DNA from: Planctomycetales bacterium | Lineage (GTDB): Bacteria > Planctomycetota > Phycisphaerae > Sedimentisphaerales > Anaerohalosphaeraceae | DNA length: 38,221 nucleotides | NCBI GenBank assembly: GCA_022615575.1 | Contig: JAKEGM010000063.1 | Coordinates: 1-38,221, forward strand | Reading direction: 5' to 3' | Shown: in pieces, positions 30,428 through 38,221 of the stretch | How the letters are laid out: every line of letters begins with the position of its first letter | Position numbering within the stretch: the first letter of the stretch is position 1 | Notes under the pieces: model-generated | Seen by the model: only the letters and a program-made list of their open reading frames with translations | Databases searched by the model: none | What the model was told of the DNA's origin: nothing | Position numbers and translations under genes: made by a program

Positions 30428-33226
30428 TCATTTTTCCATCTGGATAACGTTCACCGGTGCAATCTTGGACAGCGGTTCTTTAAGCTGCTGAGCGTCCCCG
30501 ACGACAACAATGGACAATTGATTGGGGTTGAGAATTTTCTGCGCCAGTTTAAGGCAGTCCTCTTTGTCGGCCTTCTTCATCGCGGCAAAGAACTTGTGGA
30601 AGTAGTTCTTCCCCAGCTTCTGCGATTCAACCAGCCAGACATCCCTGGCAACATCCTGCGGTGTCTCCCGATTAACCGCAAAACTGCCTATAAAGTAGCT
30701 TCGTGAGTCATAAAATTCCGCATCGGTCGGAAGAACGGTTTGCAGTTGGTGAATCTGCTCCAGAATAACCTTCACGGTTTGGTCCGCTGATTCATTTTTG
30801 GTGAATGTGGATATCTCAAAGGTGCCGGCCATGTTTTGGGCCCGCCAGCCGCCAAAAGCGCCGTAGGTCAGACCGCGTTTGACGCGGAGGTTTTCATTCA
30901 GCCGGCTGTGAAAGGAGCCGCCGAAATAAGCGCTGGTAATCAATCCGGCAAAGTAATCCGGCTGCTGACGGCGGGTCATCCCCAACTGACCCACTTTTAT
31001 CTGGGCCTGAGCGCTGCCGGGCCGGTCCACCAGATAAATCTGTGTAGGCCGAGGGGCTGGAATCGGCGGCAGGGTGATGCTGGGTTCGGCGGTGGTTGCT
31101 TTCCACCGGCCCAGATACTGCTTGGCCATCGCCACCGCCTTTTCTTTTGTAATGTCGCCGGAAAAAATCAGCGTGGCTTGGTCCGGCTGGGCGAAAGCCG
31201 ACCACCATTGTTTTAAATCCGCAGGGGTCAGTTGCTTGATATCCTGTACATCGCCTTCAGCCGTTCGGGAATAAGGATGGGTTCCGAACAGTGAACGGTT
31301 GAAGTATTGGTCGGCCAGATGTTCGGGATCCTGCTCCCGGATATTCAGATTGGTGGTCTGCTGCTGAGCCAGTTTGGCGAACTGGGTTTCATCGAAGGCC
31401 GGCTCCAGCACCACTTCCGACAGCAGCGCCAGCCCGCGGTCCAGCTGTTCCGTCAGACAGCCCATCCCGACCGTCACCGTGTCCATTTCTGCCGAACCCG
31501 ACAGCGAAATACCATACTGCTCCATTGCCGTGGCCAGTTCGGCTTCGCTGTGGCGGGTTGTTCCCCGCGTCAGCATCCCCATGGCCATCGAAGCGGTACC
31601 CGGTTTGTTTTCCGTCCAGGCCCCGTTGGTCAGTCCAAGCACGACCGAAACAAAGGGCACCTCGTGATTCGAGATAACGCGCACATTCAGCCCGTTCGGC
31701 AAACGGGCCTGCTGATATGATATGTCAAAATCGGATGTTTTTTTGTCGGCCAAAGGCGGCTTGGCCGGAAAATCGGCAGGGCGAAGCACACCCAGCCGTC
31801 CCAGCGGCGGCGCCTGCAGTTCCGGTTCGGCAGTAATCGGGCTGGCATCGTTGTCTTTGCGGGCAAGCTCCATTCCCTGATTTTTACGGATGATAAAGCG
31901 AAAGACGCTATCGTCTTTCAGATAGGTCTTTGCCGCCTGCTGAATCTCTTCTCGCGTTACGGAGCGGATTTCTGCCATCCGCGTATTGGCCCAGCCTGCG
32001 TCTCCCACAGTAACCGCCGCATGGCCCAGCATCGCGGCCTTTTTCTCGATGGAAAGGGTGCCGGTTATCAGCTCTTTTAATAACTGATTTCGGGCTTTTT
32101 CCAACTCCGCCTCGCTGACCCCGTCGGTTTGGATGGCCTGCACCTGGTTTTCAATGGCTGTAGCCAGGCCGTCGTAATCTTCGGAATCCGGCGGCAGGGT
32201 GGCGCTGGCGACAAAAATCCCGTCCTGCTGAAGATTGAACCCCCATGTGCCCGCTTCCACGGCTGCGCCCGTGTCGGCGACCAGCGCCCGGTACAGCCGG
32301 CTGCTGTTGCCGCTTCCGAGTATCTGCGATAAAAAGTCCAAAACAGTTTCATCCCGTTCGCCTGTCGACACGGTGCGCCACACCAGCATCACTTCTCCGG
32401 CGGGGGCATTTTCATCATTAATGACGACGGTTCGCGATTTTGTCTGCGGCGGTTCTTGGACGGTCACCCGCTGGGGTTCAGTCTCCGCGGGAATCCAGCC
32501 AAAGTATCGGTTGGCCAGCTCTTGCGCCTTTTGATGCTTGATGGCCCCCACGATAATCAGCGTGGCGTTGTTGGGGACATAATAATTTGTCCAGAATGCC
32601 CGCAGGTCTGCGACACTGGTAGCCCGTAGATTGGCCAGATTGCCGATTGGCGTCCAGCGGTAGGGATGTACGCTGAACAGTTCGGCCGCTATTTTCTTAA
32701 AGACATTCCCATAGGGCTGGTTTTCCCGCATCCGCAGTTCTTCTTCAACAACCTTGCGTTCGGTATCAAAGGTTTTCTGGTCAATCTTCAAAAAAGTCAT
32801 CCGTTCAGCTTCCAGCCACAGTGCTAATTCAACCTGCTCTGCCGGCAGCGTTTGAATATAAACTGTCTGGTCGTGGCTGGTATAGGCGTTGCAATCGCCT
32901 CCGATCTTGCGAATCAGGTTGAAATGGTCGCTCTCGCTGACACGGTCGGTGCCCATGAACATCATGTGTTCGAACAGGTGCGCGTAGCCCTGGCGGTCCG
33001 GTTTTTCGTCTTTGGATCCCACCTGGTACCACACCTGAACCGCGACAATCGGACATGAAAAATCTTCCAGCGTAATCACGTCCAAACCATTGTCGAGGGT
33101 GATTTTCCGATAGTCAAAAAGCGGTTGAGCGGACGATTCCAGGTTGGGCGTGATTTTATTGGCTTGAGCAAGACAACACGATGTTACGGCGGCCAACAGA
33201 AGACCCGTTAAAGCGAAATGTTTCAT
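30428..33226 (-). CDS. Two-domain M16 zinc metallopeptidase, exported
   Basis: The 932-residue protein is a pitrilysin/insulinase-type peptidase. The chosen ATG (33226) follows an AAGAGG and starts MKHFALTGLLLAAVTSCCLA, a signal sequence. Cleavage after LAQA is possible; the double cysteine could also be a poor lipobox. The first M16 domain has the inverted zinc motif HLFEH (83-87) with the third ligand in the VVEEEL segment (about 162). The second half (from DISYQQARLPNGLNVRVI) is the inactive partner domain, with an M16-like fold and no HxxEH. The pair forms the closed chamber typical for peptide degradation. It probably acts in the periplasm on peptides; the substrate is unknown. The fluoride-channel gene lies 75 bases upstream on the same strand. 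Confidence 0.93.
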   Translation of the reverse strand: MKHFALTGLLLAAVTSCCLAQANKITPNLESSAQPLFDYRKITLDNGLDVITLEDFSCPIVAVQVWYQVGSKDEKPDRQGYAHLFEHMMFMGTDRVSESDHFNLIRKIGGDCNAYTSHDQTVYIQTLPAEQVELALWLEAERMTFLKIDQKTFDTERKVVEEELRMRENQPYGNVFKKIAAELFSVHPYRWTPIGNLANLRATSVADLRAFWTNYYVPNNATLIIVGAIKHQKAQELANRYFGWIPAETEPQRVTVQEPPQTKSRTVVINDENAPAGEVMLVWRTVSTGERDETVLDFLSQILGSGNSSRLYRALVADTGAAVEAGTWGFNLQQDGIFVASATLPPDSEDYDGLATAIENQVQAIQTDGVSEAELEKARNQLLKELITGTLSIEKKAAMLGHAAVTVGDAGWANTRMAEIRSVTREEIQQAAKTYLKDDSVFRFIIRKNQGMELARKDNDASPITAEPELQAPPLGRLGVLRPADFPAKPPLADKKTSDFDISYQQARLPNGLNVRVISNHEVPFVSVVLGLTNGAWTENKPGTASMAMGMLTRGTTRHSEAELATAMEQYGISLSGSAEMDTVTVGMGCLTEQLDRGLALLSEVVLEPAFDETQFAKLAQQQTTNLNIREQDPEHLADQYFNRSLFGTHPYSRTAEGDVQDIKQLTPADLKQWWSAFAQPDQATLIFSGDITKEKAVAMAKQYLGRWKATTAEPSITLPPIPAPRPTQIYLVDRPGSAQAQIKVGQLGMTRRQQPDYFAGLITSAYFGGSFHSRLNENLRVKRGLTYGAFGGWRAQNMAGTFEISTFTKNESADQTVKVILEQIHQLQTVLPTDAEFYDSRSYFIGSFAVNRETPQDVARDVWLVESQKLGKNYFHKFFAAMKKADKEDCLKLAQKILNPNQLSIVVVGDAQQLKEPLSKIAPVNVIQMEK

Positions 33227-33301
33227 GTTAAACCTCTTGACGTTAGTTTTCAGTTTGTTTTTGTGCGTACAGGACAATCTCGGCATTTTCGAGCGTTTTT
33301 A

Positions 33302-33691
33302 TTACGCCGTATTTCCCAATATGGTTCGTGCCAATATCAGTCCGGCCATTGTAGCTCCCAGTCCCAGCAGGAGATTGGCTGCGATGTTGCAAAAGGCCAG
33401 TGTCCAGCGTCCGTCCTCAATATAGCAGAGAGTTTCACGGGTGAAGGTTGAAAATGTCGTCAATGCCCCCAGAAAACCGACGCTCAGAGCCATTCGCATT
33501 TCCGCGGACAGTTTTGTGCTGACCAGCCCCGGATACATCAGAAATCCAAGCAGAAAGCAGCCGACCACATTGGCGATCAGCGTCCCCCAGGCAAATCCCG
33601 CCCCCAGCAGACGATACCCTGCTGCGTTGATTCCCCAGCGGCTCAGAGCCCCCAGCGCTCCGGCGGCTGCAATGCTGATAACTTGTATCAT
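33302..33691 (-). CDS. crcB: Fluoride channel CrcB/Fluc
   Basis: CrcB proteins form dual-topology dimers that export fluoride. The 129-residue protein has four hydrophobic helices and the family motifs GALGALSRWGIN, GTLIANVVGCFLLGFL and GFLGALTTFSTFTRETL. The last contains the TTFST stretch that lines the pore and binds the central sodium. The ATG at 33691 (MIQVISIAAAG) follows GGAGA by about 6 bases. A leftward promoter lies 39-67 bases upstream. No fluoride riboswitch was recognised in the leader. Confidence 0.94.
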   Translation of the reverse strand: MIQVISIAAAGALGALSRWGINAAGYRLLGAGFAWGTLIANVVGCFLLGFLMYPGLVSTKLSAEMRMALSVGFLGALTTFSTFTRETLCYIEDGRWTLAFCNIAANLLLGLGATMAGLILARTILGNTA

Positions 33692-33729
33692 ATTTATCTC
33701 CAAAAGTACAAACGGCTTATGAGCAAATT

Positions 33730-33758
33730 CTTATAGCGGAATCCCTCCCGGCAGTCAA
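33730..33758 (-). promoter_or_regulatory. Leftward promoter of crcB
   Basis: On the minus strand, TTGACT (33758-33753), 17 bases, TATAAG (33735-33730). Both boxes have five of six matches. The start would be near 33723, about 32 bases before the crcB ATG. Confidence 0.65.
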
Positions 33759-33860
33759 ATAGAAAAGGTTGAACAAGTCCCGTCTTGGGAGTATCATCAT
33801 AGCGGAAAATCTCTTGGCGATTTGCTGAACCATCGATAATCGATTTTAAACAGGCGGCCT

Positions 33861-34613
33861 TTGATCGATACAACAACCGAACTGGATAGTGGGCAGCATG
33901 ACCGGACACTTACGGCGGGGCATCAAACAATTCTGGAGGACGGATTGCGAAACGCCTACCAGTGGATTGCGATCGTCACCATGGTTCTGGACCACCTTGG
34001 CTATATGTATGACATCTCATGGCTGCGTTATGTTGGCCGTATCTCGATGCCGATTTATACTATCCTTTTTGTCGTAACGATGAAAACAGGGCAGGTCAAT
34101 CTAAAACGGCTGCTGATCCTGGCCCTGTTGAGCCAGCCGCCGATTATCTATATCTTTGAGGATTCCAAACTGAACATTATTTTCGGCTTTGCTATTTTTG
34201 CTTTCACCGCTGCCGCAATCGAAAAATGCCGCTGGTTTGCGATTCTGGCCGGCCTGGCGATGATGTGCATCCCCATTGCCTACGGCTGGTACCTGTATGC
34301 AACGCTGGCGGCATTTTACTGGCTAAGGGGATACTGGCTCCAGCGGGGGGCTTTTGCCGCCGCAACAGGAATCTACGTCTGTCTGACTGTTGCCCACCCC
34401 CGTCAATTACTGGCTGCCCTGGCGCCGTTTATCAGCGGTGTCCATGCCCCGCGTCTCAACAAGTACCTTTATCGCTATTTTTATCCCGGCCATTTGTATG
34501 TCTTGGCGGTCTTGAATTATTTTATCGTTGGGTCGGTTGCGGAACCTTTTGTGTACCTGCGATACTCGCCTGAAATCCTGCTGGTCGAGCAATTTTTGCG
34601 TTGGCTGTTCTAA
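33861..34613 (+). CDS. TraX-family membrane protein
   Basis: The product (up to 250 residues) belongs to the TraX family, named after the F-pilin acetylase but also common on chromosomes. It contains YQWIAIVTMVLDHLGYMYD, the GRISMPIYTILFV loop and the end motif LNKYLYRYFYPGHLYVLAVL, with about seven or eight hydrophobic segments. The listed start is a TTG without a good ribosome-binding site. A second in-frame TTG at 33945 has GGAGG (33935-33939) 5 bases upstream and would give 222 residues starting just before the conserved region; it may be the true start. No conjugation genes are nearby, so acetylation of an envelope component is only a guess. Confidence 0.8.
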   Translation: MIDTTTELDSGQHDRTLTAGHQTILEDGLRNAYQWIAIVTMVLDHLGYMYDISWLRYVGRISMPIYTILFVVTMKTGQVNLKRLLILALLSQPPIIYIFEDSKLNIIFGFAIFAFTAAAIEKCRWFAILAGLAMMCIPIAYGWYLYATLAAFYWLRGYWLQRGAFAAATGIYVCLTVAHPRQLLAALAPFISGVHAPRLNKYLYRYFYPGHLYVLAVLNYFIVGSVAEPFVYLRYSPEILLVEQFLRWLF

Positions 34614-34645
34614 AATTACAACTCCCTCTCTAAAATGTTTTATGC

Positions 34646-34673
34646 TTGACTGGACCGGTTTGAAATGTATAAT
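34646..34673 (+). promoter_or_regulatory. Promoter of the prepilin-like gene
   Basis: TTGACT (34646-34651), 16 bases and a perfect TATAAT (34668-34673) lie 43 bases before the ATG at 34717. A GAGG (34709-34712) is the ribosome-binding site. Confidence 0.65.
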
Positions 34674-34716
34674 GTTATAAAGGTAGACGGAGCTCCAAAC
34701 AGAGAAACGAGGCGAT

Positions 34717-35526
34717 ATGCGTGGGAAGTGTGCATTCACATTAATCGAGTTGCTGGTTGTGATTGCGATTATTGCATTGCTGATTGCGGTTATTGCTCCA
34801 GCACTTAAATCTGCCAAAATCCAGGCGCAGGCGGCGGTCTGCCTTCACAATGCCAATGGATTGACCAAGGCCTGGTGGGTCTATGCAGAGGAAAATCACG
34901 GATGCCTGGTTGGTGCGGCGACCCGAAGGGCCGGCGATCCGGATTATTCGTGGGTGTTATGGCCGCAGGATAGAAATGGGGCTGATGTACCCATCAATGC
35001 TACCGTTCCGGACGACGAAATACGGGGTATCCAGAAAGGCCTGCTGTTTCAGTACGTTGAAAACGCCGAGAACTATCACTGTCCTGCCGATAAACGGTAC
35101 CTGAAACCCTTCGGAACCGGCATGCTTGGCTATCGAACTTATAGTATTACATCGGGTATGGGATACGCCTGGCAGGGGGAAATCGACTGGCAGGGGTACT
35201 ATCCACACATCAAACTTGCCACGATTCCAACGCCTGGAAATAAGTATGTTTTTGTTGAGGAAGGGGAACTCCAGCGGGGGTTTAATCTGAATGCCTGGGC
35301 ATTCAGACCCCAGATTGAGGGCGAATTAATGGATCCGCTGGGTTTTTTCCATGGCGAAAAAAGTATTATGGGATTCGCAGACGGCCACGCGGAAAAACAC
35401 AGGTGGCGGGATGAGAAACTCATTAAAAAGGCATGGGAAGGTCACGCGGGTGTCTCTTCGATTGATCCGAAAAGTCCGGATTATCTATTCCTGAAGCAAA
35501 GTTTTACCTGTGAAAGGTTCAAATAG
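34717..35526 (+). CDS. Prepilin-like secreted protein with H-X9-DG-type tail
   Basis: The 269-residue protein begins MRGKCAFTLIELLVVIAIIA, the N-terminal methylation signal of type II/IV pseudopilins. Position -1 is alanine (A6), where glycine is usual, and E11 is the conserved Glu5 of the mature form. The globular part ends with MGFADGHAEKHRW, the FADGH motif of the large planctomycete family. Such proteins are numerous in each planctomycete genome and their function is largely unknown. It has its own promoter and a terminator, so it is a single-gene transcript. Confidence 0.85.
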   Translation: MRGKCAFTLIELLVVIAIIALLIAVIAPALKSAKIQAQAAVCLHNANGLTKAWWVYAEENHGCLVGAATRRAGDPDYSWVLWPQDRNGADVPINATVPDDEIRGIQKGLLFQYVENAENYHCPADKRYLKPFGTGMLGYRTYSITSGMGYAWQGEIDWQGYYPHIKLATIPTPGNKYVFVEEGELQRGFNLNAWAFRPQIEGELMDPLGFFHGEKSIMGFADGHAEKHRWRDEKLIKKAWEGHAGVSSIDPKSPDYLFLKQSFTCERFK

Positions 35527-35548
35527 GAAGAAACAGTATCTGTACCAG

Positions 35549-35579
35549 GCCCGCAGGCAGTCAGCTTGCGGGCTTTTTT
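35549..35579 (+). terminator. Rho-independent terminator after the prepilin-like gene
   Basis: GCCCGCA (35549-35555) pairs with TGCGGGC (35567-35573) around an 11-base loop, followed by six T residues (35574-35579). It is 23 bases after the stop codon. Confidence 0.9.
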
Positions 35580-35647
35580 GTTATCCGTCCCAATAGCCCG
35601 TGTCGGTTTCGGCCTGTTGGTCACAGCCTGGGTCGTTCGATAAATTC

Positions 35648-35676
35648 TTTGCACATCCCCGGTTAACGGCTATAAT
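35648..35676 (+). promoter_or_regulatory. Promoter of the four-cysteine protein gene
   Basis: TTTGCA (35648-35653), 17 bases, and a perfect TATAAT (35671-35676). The -35 box has four of six matches. The leader to the ATG at 35747 is about 65 bases long. Confidence 0.55.
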
Positions 35677-35746
35677 AAACCCTGTGGCATAAAAAGACGG
35701 TGGTAATGAAATGCTCGTTATCGCATATCAGGAAAGGAGTTAGGCA

Positions 35747-35986
35747 ATGAGTTCATCGGTCCCCGGAATTAGCTGTGCCAACTGCGTGTATTATGAAAAA
35801 ACCGAGGAAACGCACGGCGAGTGCCATCGTTACGCGCCGCACCCCAATTCTGCGATGTATGTACCCAAGGCCGACTCGGTCGGACAAATCAAGTTCGATA
35901 TTCACTGGCCGAGGGTCTATGACAACAACTGGTGCGGGCAGTTCGGCTCACGAAAGAAACCCGGCCAGCCGGTGTCTGACCAATAG
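35747..35986 (+). CDS. Small four-cysteine protein, unknown function
   Basis: The 79-residue protein has cysteines C10, C13, C26 and C63. They lie in SCANCVYYEK, GECHRYAPHP and WPRVYDNNWCGQF. The CxxC-x12-C pattern, the aromatic residues and the fourth cysteine near the end suggest a metal or iron-sulfur site, possibly rubredoxin- or HiPIP-like, but I cannot name the family. A strong ribosome-binding site (AAAGGAGT) precedes the ATG by 8 bases. The phosphorylase gene starts 82 bases downstream in the same direction and probably shares the promoter. Confidence 0.7.
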   Translation: MSSSVPGISCANCVYYEKTEETHGECHRYAPHPNSAMYVPKADSVGQIKFDIHWPRVYDNNWCGQFGSRKKPGQPVSDQ

Positions 35987-36068
35987 GATACAGCAGGGGG
36001 CCGAAATATCGGGGCAAATTGCGATGTGCCGCAATCCGGTCTCACAAACGGCCGGCAGGAGCAGGACA

Positions 36069-36944
36069 ATGGCGGACAAATTAATCGGCATTATCGGCGG
36101 TACGGGTTTGGGCGATGCCCTGACCGCCCGTATCGAAAACCCTGTCTTTGACGACAGAGGCACGCCCTTTGGAAAACCCAGCAGCCCGGTTCTGCTCGGG
36201 ACGCTTGGCCCCCACCGTGTTGCTTTTCTGGCCCGTCACGGCAGGGACCATCGCTATCATCCGGGTGTCGTGCCGTACGCCGCCAACATCTTTGCCCTAA
36301 AGTCGCTGGGTGTAACCACGCTGATTGCAAGCGGCGCCGTCGGCTCGCTGCGACAGGAAATCCAGCCGGGGCATCTGGTTCTGGCAGACCAGTTCATCGA
36401 TAAGACCTTTCGCCGGCAGAATACCTTCTTTGACGCGTTTGGCGCTGTGCATGTGGAGTTTGCCCGGCCGTGCTGCCAGCGGCTGCGTGAAAAAATCATG
36501 CTGGCCTCCGAACAAGCGGCGGCGGTGACGCACGCCGACGGGACGTATGTCTGCATGGAAGGGCCGCAGTTTTCCAGCCGGGCCGAATCGATGATGCACC
36601 GTGCCTGGGGCGGCGACCTGATTGGCATGACCGCCTTGCCGGAGGCCAAACTCGCCCGCGAGGCCCAGATGTGCTATGCGCTGGTGGCGCTGGTCAGCGA
36701 TTATGACTGCTGGCGCGAACATAAACCGGGTCTGGCTAAGCAAGGCCTGCTGGCGGAGATTATCGCCAACCTCAGCCGCGCCACGGCCAATGCCATAACG
36801 CTGATTGAAAAGGCCCTCGAAATCAATTCCGCCCTGTGCGATGAATCCTGCCCCTGCCGAAGGTCGCTTGAATCGGCGGTGTGGACCAGTCCATCCGCCC
36901 TCGACCCCGCCACACGCTCCCAACTCGCCCCCTTGTTTGAATAG
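36069..36944 (+). CDS. MTA/purine-nucleoside phosphorylase family protein
   Basis: The 291-residue protein is in the MTAP group of nucleoside phosphorylases, which cleave 5'-methylthioadenosine or related nucleosides with phosphate. The ATG at 36069 gives MADKLIGIIGGTGLGDALTA, the family start with the phosphate-binding GGTG. Further motifs are FLARHGRDHRYHPGVVPYAA, GAVGSLRQEIQPGHLVLADQ, YVCMEGPQFSSRAESM and GMTALPEAKLAREAQMCYAL followed by SDYDCW. A CAGGAGCAGGA lies just upstream. The frame is open 294 bases further upstream, but that part overlaps the four-cysteine gene and lacks similarity. MTA is the likeliest substrate, since no other methionine-salvage gene is here to help. Confidence 0.88.
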   Translation: MADKLIGIIGGTGLGDALTARIENPVFDDRGTPFGKPSSPVLLGTLGPHRVAFLARHGRDHRYHPGVVPYAANIFALKSLGVTTLIASGAVGSLRQEIQPGHLVLADQFIDKTFRRQNTFFDAFGAVHVEFARPCCQRLREKIMLASEQAAAVTHADGTYVCMEGPQFSSRAESMMHRAWGGDLIGMTALPEAKLAREAQMCYALVALVSDYDCWREHKPGLAKQGLLAEIIANLSRATANAITLIEKALEINSALCDESCPCRRSLESAVWTSPSALDPATRSQLAPLFE

Positions 36945-37374
36945 CCAATGTGGCGCCAAGCATCCTGCTTCGGATGTTAGTACCCCCGGCTTCCCGCCGG
37001 CACGTTTAATGGGAACGCGGGCGTCCCGCCCGCATTATGGTGCCAAGCGTCTCACTCCCTGTCATGCCGGACTTATTCCGGCATCCAGAAAAGCCCATCG
37101 GGCTTAGACAACAATAGCCCCAGGTTGAACAGACCAACCTGTCCGAACGGTCATTCCGAGCGCAGTCGAGGAATCTGATTATTCAGCAAAATTCCACCCG
37201 GCCTGAAAAGCCAATGTAACTTAGCCCAGGGCAGCGCCCTGGGTACTCAAATCCCAAAACACATTGAACGCCCTGTAAGGGCAACATAAAATCCCCTCTA
37301 TCTCATTTGTCCTGTTTATCCCATACCCCCGTGTTCGTCCGTGCCTGTCCGTGTGTTTGTCCATACCCGTCCGA
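36945..37374. repeat. Mosaic of dispersed short repeats
   Basis: No gene is visible. The stretch is a patchwork of short palindromic repeats: GGGAACGCGGGCGTCCCGCC (about 37011-37030, also in inverted form near 30280-30304), GTCATGCCGGACTTATTCCG with GCATCCAG, GTCATTCCGAGCGCAGTCGA with GGAATCTG, CCCAGGGCAGCGCCCTGGGT, ACGCCCTGTAAGGGC, and a run of GTCCGTG-type units (37335-37370). It separates the phosphorylase gene from the leftward restriction gene. Confidence 0.65.
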
Positions 37375-38221
37375 CTATTCTTCAAACTCAAAAGCCATCT
37401 GCTTGCTTGCTTTTTGAACCTTTGGCCCTTCCCGCATTTCTTCCGGCACATCCGGCAGTTCGCTGGCGCTGAATAACTCGCTTTCAAGTACTTTTTCAAA
37501 CAGCTCAATCTGTTTCGGATAGCCGTCTATTGTCTTTTCCAGCACCCACAATAGTTCCAGCAGTTCGCGCGTAAAGGCGTGTGTCCAGTGTTTGGGACGA
37601 ATCTCATCCAGCGGCGACGATTTACGCCCCGACCGTTGTTTCATCCGATACCCCAGCCACGACTGTGCCACCTTCAGCCCGGATACTTCAAACTCCAAAA
37701 CCTCTTGGCTGACCGGCCCGAAAGTCCCATCGCCCACAAATAGCGTTTGAGTGGCTTCATCGTAATGGTATTCTTCCGGATAGTTGTCCTCTGCATCCGA
37801 AACCGCCTTTTTACATTTGACGCTGCCCGCAGGCGTTTTGCCTTTGGCACGCCCGCCCCCCGTCATCCGCTGGCCGTAGGTATGCAGCCAGATTAAGCCC
37901 TTGCCGAATTCAGACAATTCAAAAAACAGCTTTCCGTCTTTGGTCAGCGGCACATGAATCTGGCGATTGGTCAGTTCCTTTTCAAAACGCCGGGTGTACT
38001 CCGGCTGCGCCAGAATCCCATACAGATACCCCGCAAAATCCTCCGGCGATACCTTTTTGCTGTATGTATCCTTTAACAACTCAAGCAGCCCCGGCAAAAG
38101 ATTCGGCTCTGTTGTTTCTGCATTGCGGTAAAGAGGCAACACCGCTTTTGCGCCATAAGAACCCCGGAAATAATCAAGGTCAGGAATATCCGAACATGCA
38201 ACAACTGCAGGGCCATACCCC
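37375..38221 (-). CDS. Type ISP restriction-modification enzyme, C-terminal part
   Basis: This minus-strand gene is open to the window edge, so only its last ~281 codons are present. The visible start of the frame reads YGPAVVACSDIPDLDYFRGS, followed by LPLYR, a junction seen in the C-terminal target-recognition region of type ISP (single-polypeptide) restriction-methyltransferases. The segment KVSPEDFAGYLYGILAQPEY and the ending HAFTRELLELLWVLEKTI also fit. The helicase, nuclease and methyltransferase domains would lie outside. A shorter in-frame GTG at 38142 is not a real start. It is the first sign of a defence or accessory region at this end. Confidence 0.8.
   Translation of the reverse strand, partial: GYGPAVVACSDIPDLDYFRGSYGAKAVLPLYRNAETTEPNLLPGLLELLKDTYSKKVSPEDFAGYLYGILAQPEYTRRFEKELTNRQIHVPLTKDGKLFFELSEFGKGLIWLHTYGQRMTGGGRAKGKTPAGSVKCKKAVSDAEDNYPEEYHYDEATQTLFVGDGTFGPVSQEVLEFEVSGLKVAQSWLGYRMKQRSGRKSSPLDEIRPKHWTHAFTRELLELLWVLEKTIDGYPKQIELFEKVLESELFSASELPDVPEEMREGPKVQKASKQMAFEFEE

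Noticed and set aside
33692-33860. Possible fluoride riboswitch upstream of crcB
   Set aside because: The leader from the predicted start to the ATG is only about 32 bases, and I could not find the conserved GGNGATGG or TGATGG-type segments.
35775-36068. N-terminal extension of the phosphorylase gene
   Set aside because: The extra ~98 codons overlap the four-cysteine gene in another frame and have no similarity to the phosphorylase family; ATG 36069 gives the expected GGTG-containing start.
36945-37374. CRISPR array in the repeat-rich stretch
   Set aside because: The units differ from each other, are themselves palindromic and are not separated by regular spacers.

Overview
The window looks like chromosomal DNA of an anaerobic planctomycete, most likely class Phycisphaerae and near Sedimentisphaerales. 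This is inferred from several traits: a type I dockerin on a secreted protein, a prepilin-type protein with an FADGHAE (H-X9-DG-like) tail, a HYExAFE-type protein, absence of rpmD between rpsE and rplO, and a tRNA gene with no encoded CCA. No rRNA gene is present to prove the assignment.

Layout. (1) 1-7583: the distal spc and alpha operons in the usual order (rpsE end, rplO, secY, adk, map, infA, rpmJ, rpsM, rpsK, rpsD, rpoA, rplQ), followed by a HIT hydrolase. (2) 7580-7743: initiator tRNA with its own promoter and terminator. (3) 7783-12490: glycine cleavage genes gcvT-gcvH-gcvPA-gcvPB, with a split P protein and no L protein. (4) 12590-20642: a same-strand housekeeping run: CxxC-rich YkgJ-type protein, histidyl-tRNA synthetase, HYExAFE protein, a single-chain phosphate butyryltransferase/butyrate kinase, an ACT-domain protein, biotin synthase, RsmD and a CCA-adding type nucleotidyltransferase. 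(5) 20694-21667: a leftward DUF202 gene and a 690-bp gap holding divergent promoters and two leftward micro-ORFs. (6) 21668-27393: the complete NiFe-hydrogenase maturation set hypF-C-D-E-A-B, without hydrogenase structural genes. (7) 27493-30106: a secreted six-haem cytochrome with a dockerin-like tail. (8) 30107-38221: accessory genes on both strands: a two-domain M16 peptidase, a fluoride channel, a TraX-family membrane protein, a prepilin-like protein, a small four-cysteine protein, an MTA/purine-nucleoside phosphorylase, and the 3' end of a type ISP restriction-modification gene. Two palindrome-rich repeat clusters lie in this part.

How the genes fit together. Regions 1-4 are core translation, one-carbon and cofactor genes. 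The CCA-type enzyme matches a tRNA that needs its 3' end added. The Ptb-Buk fusion beside an IlvN-like ACT protein suggests ATP-yielding conversion of (branched) acyl-CoA. The hyp cluster plus a multihaem cytochrome suggests hydrogen metabolism and extracytoplasmic electron transfer. The best candidates for new biology are the single-chain Ptb-Buk, the dockerin-tailed cytochrome, the tandem micro-ORFs ending in an RGPP motif, and two enzymes with changed key residues: BioB (glycine for a [2Fe-2S] cysteine) and HisRS (valine for the motif 3 arginine).
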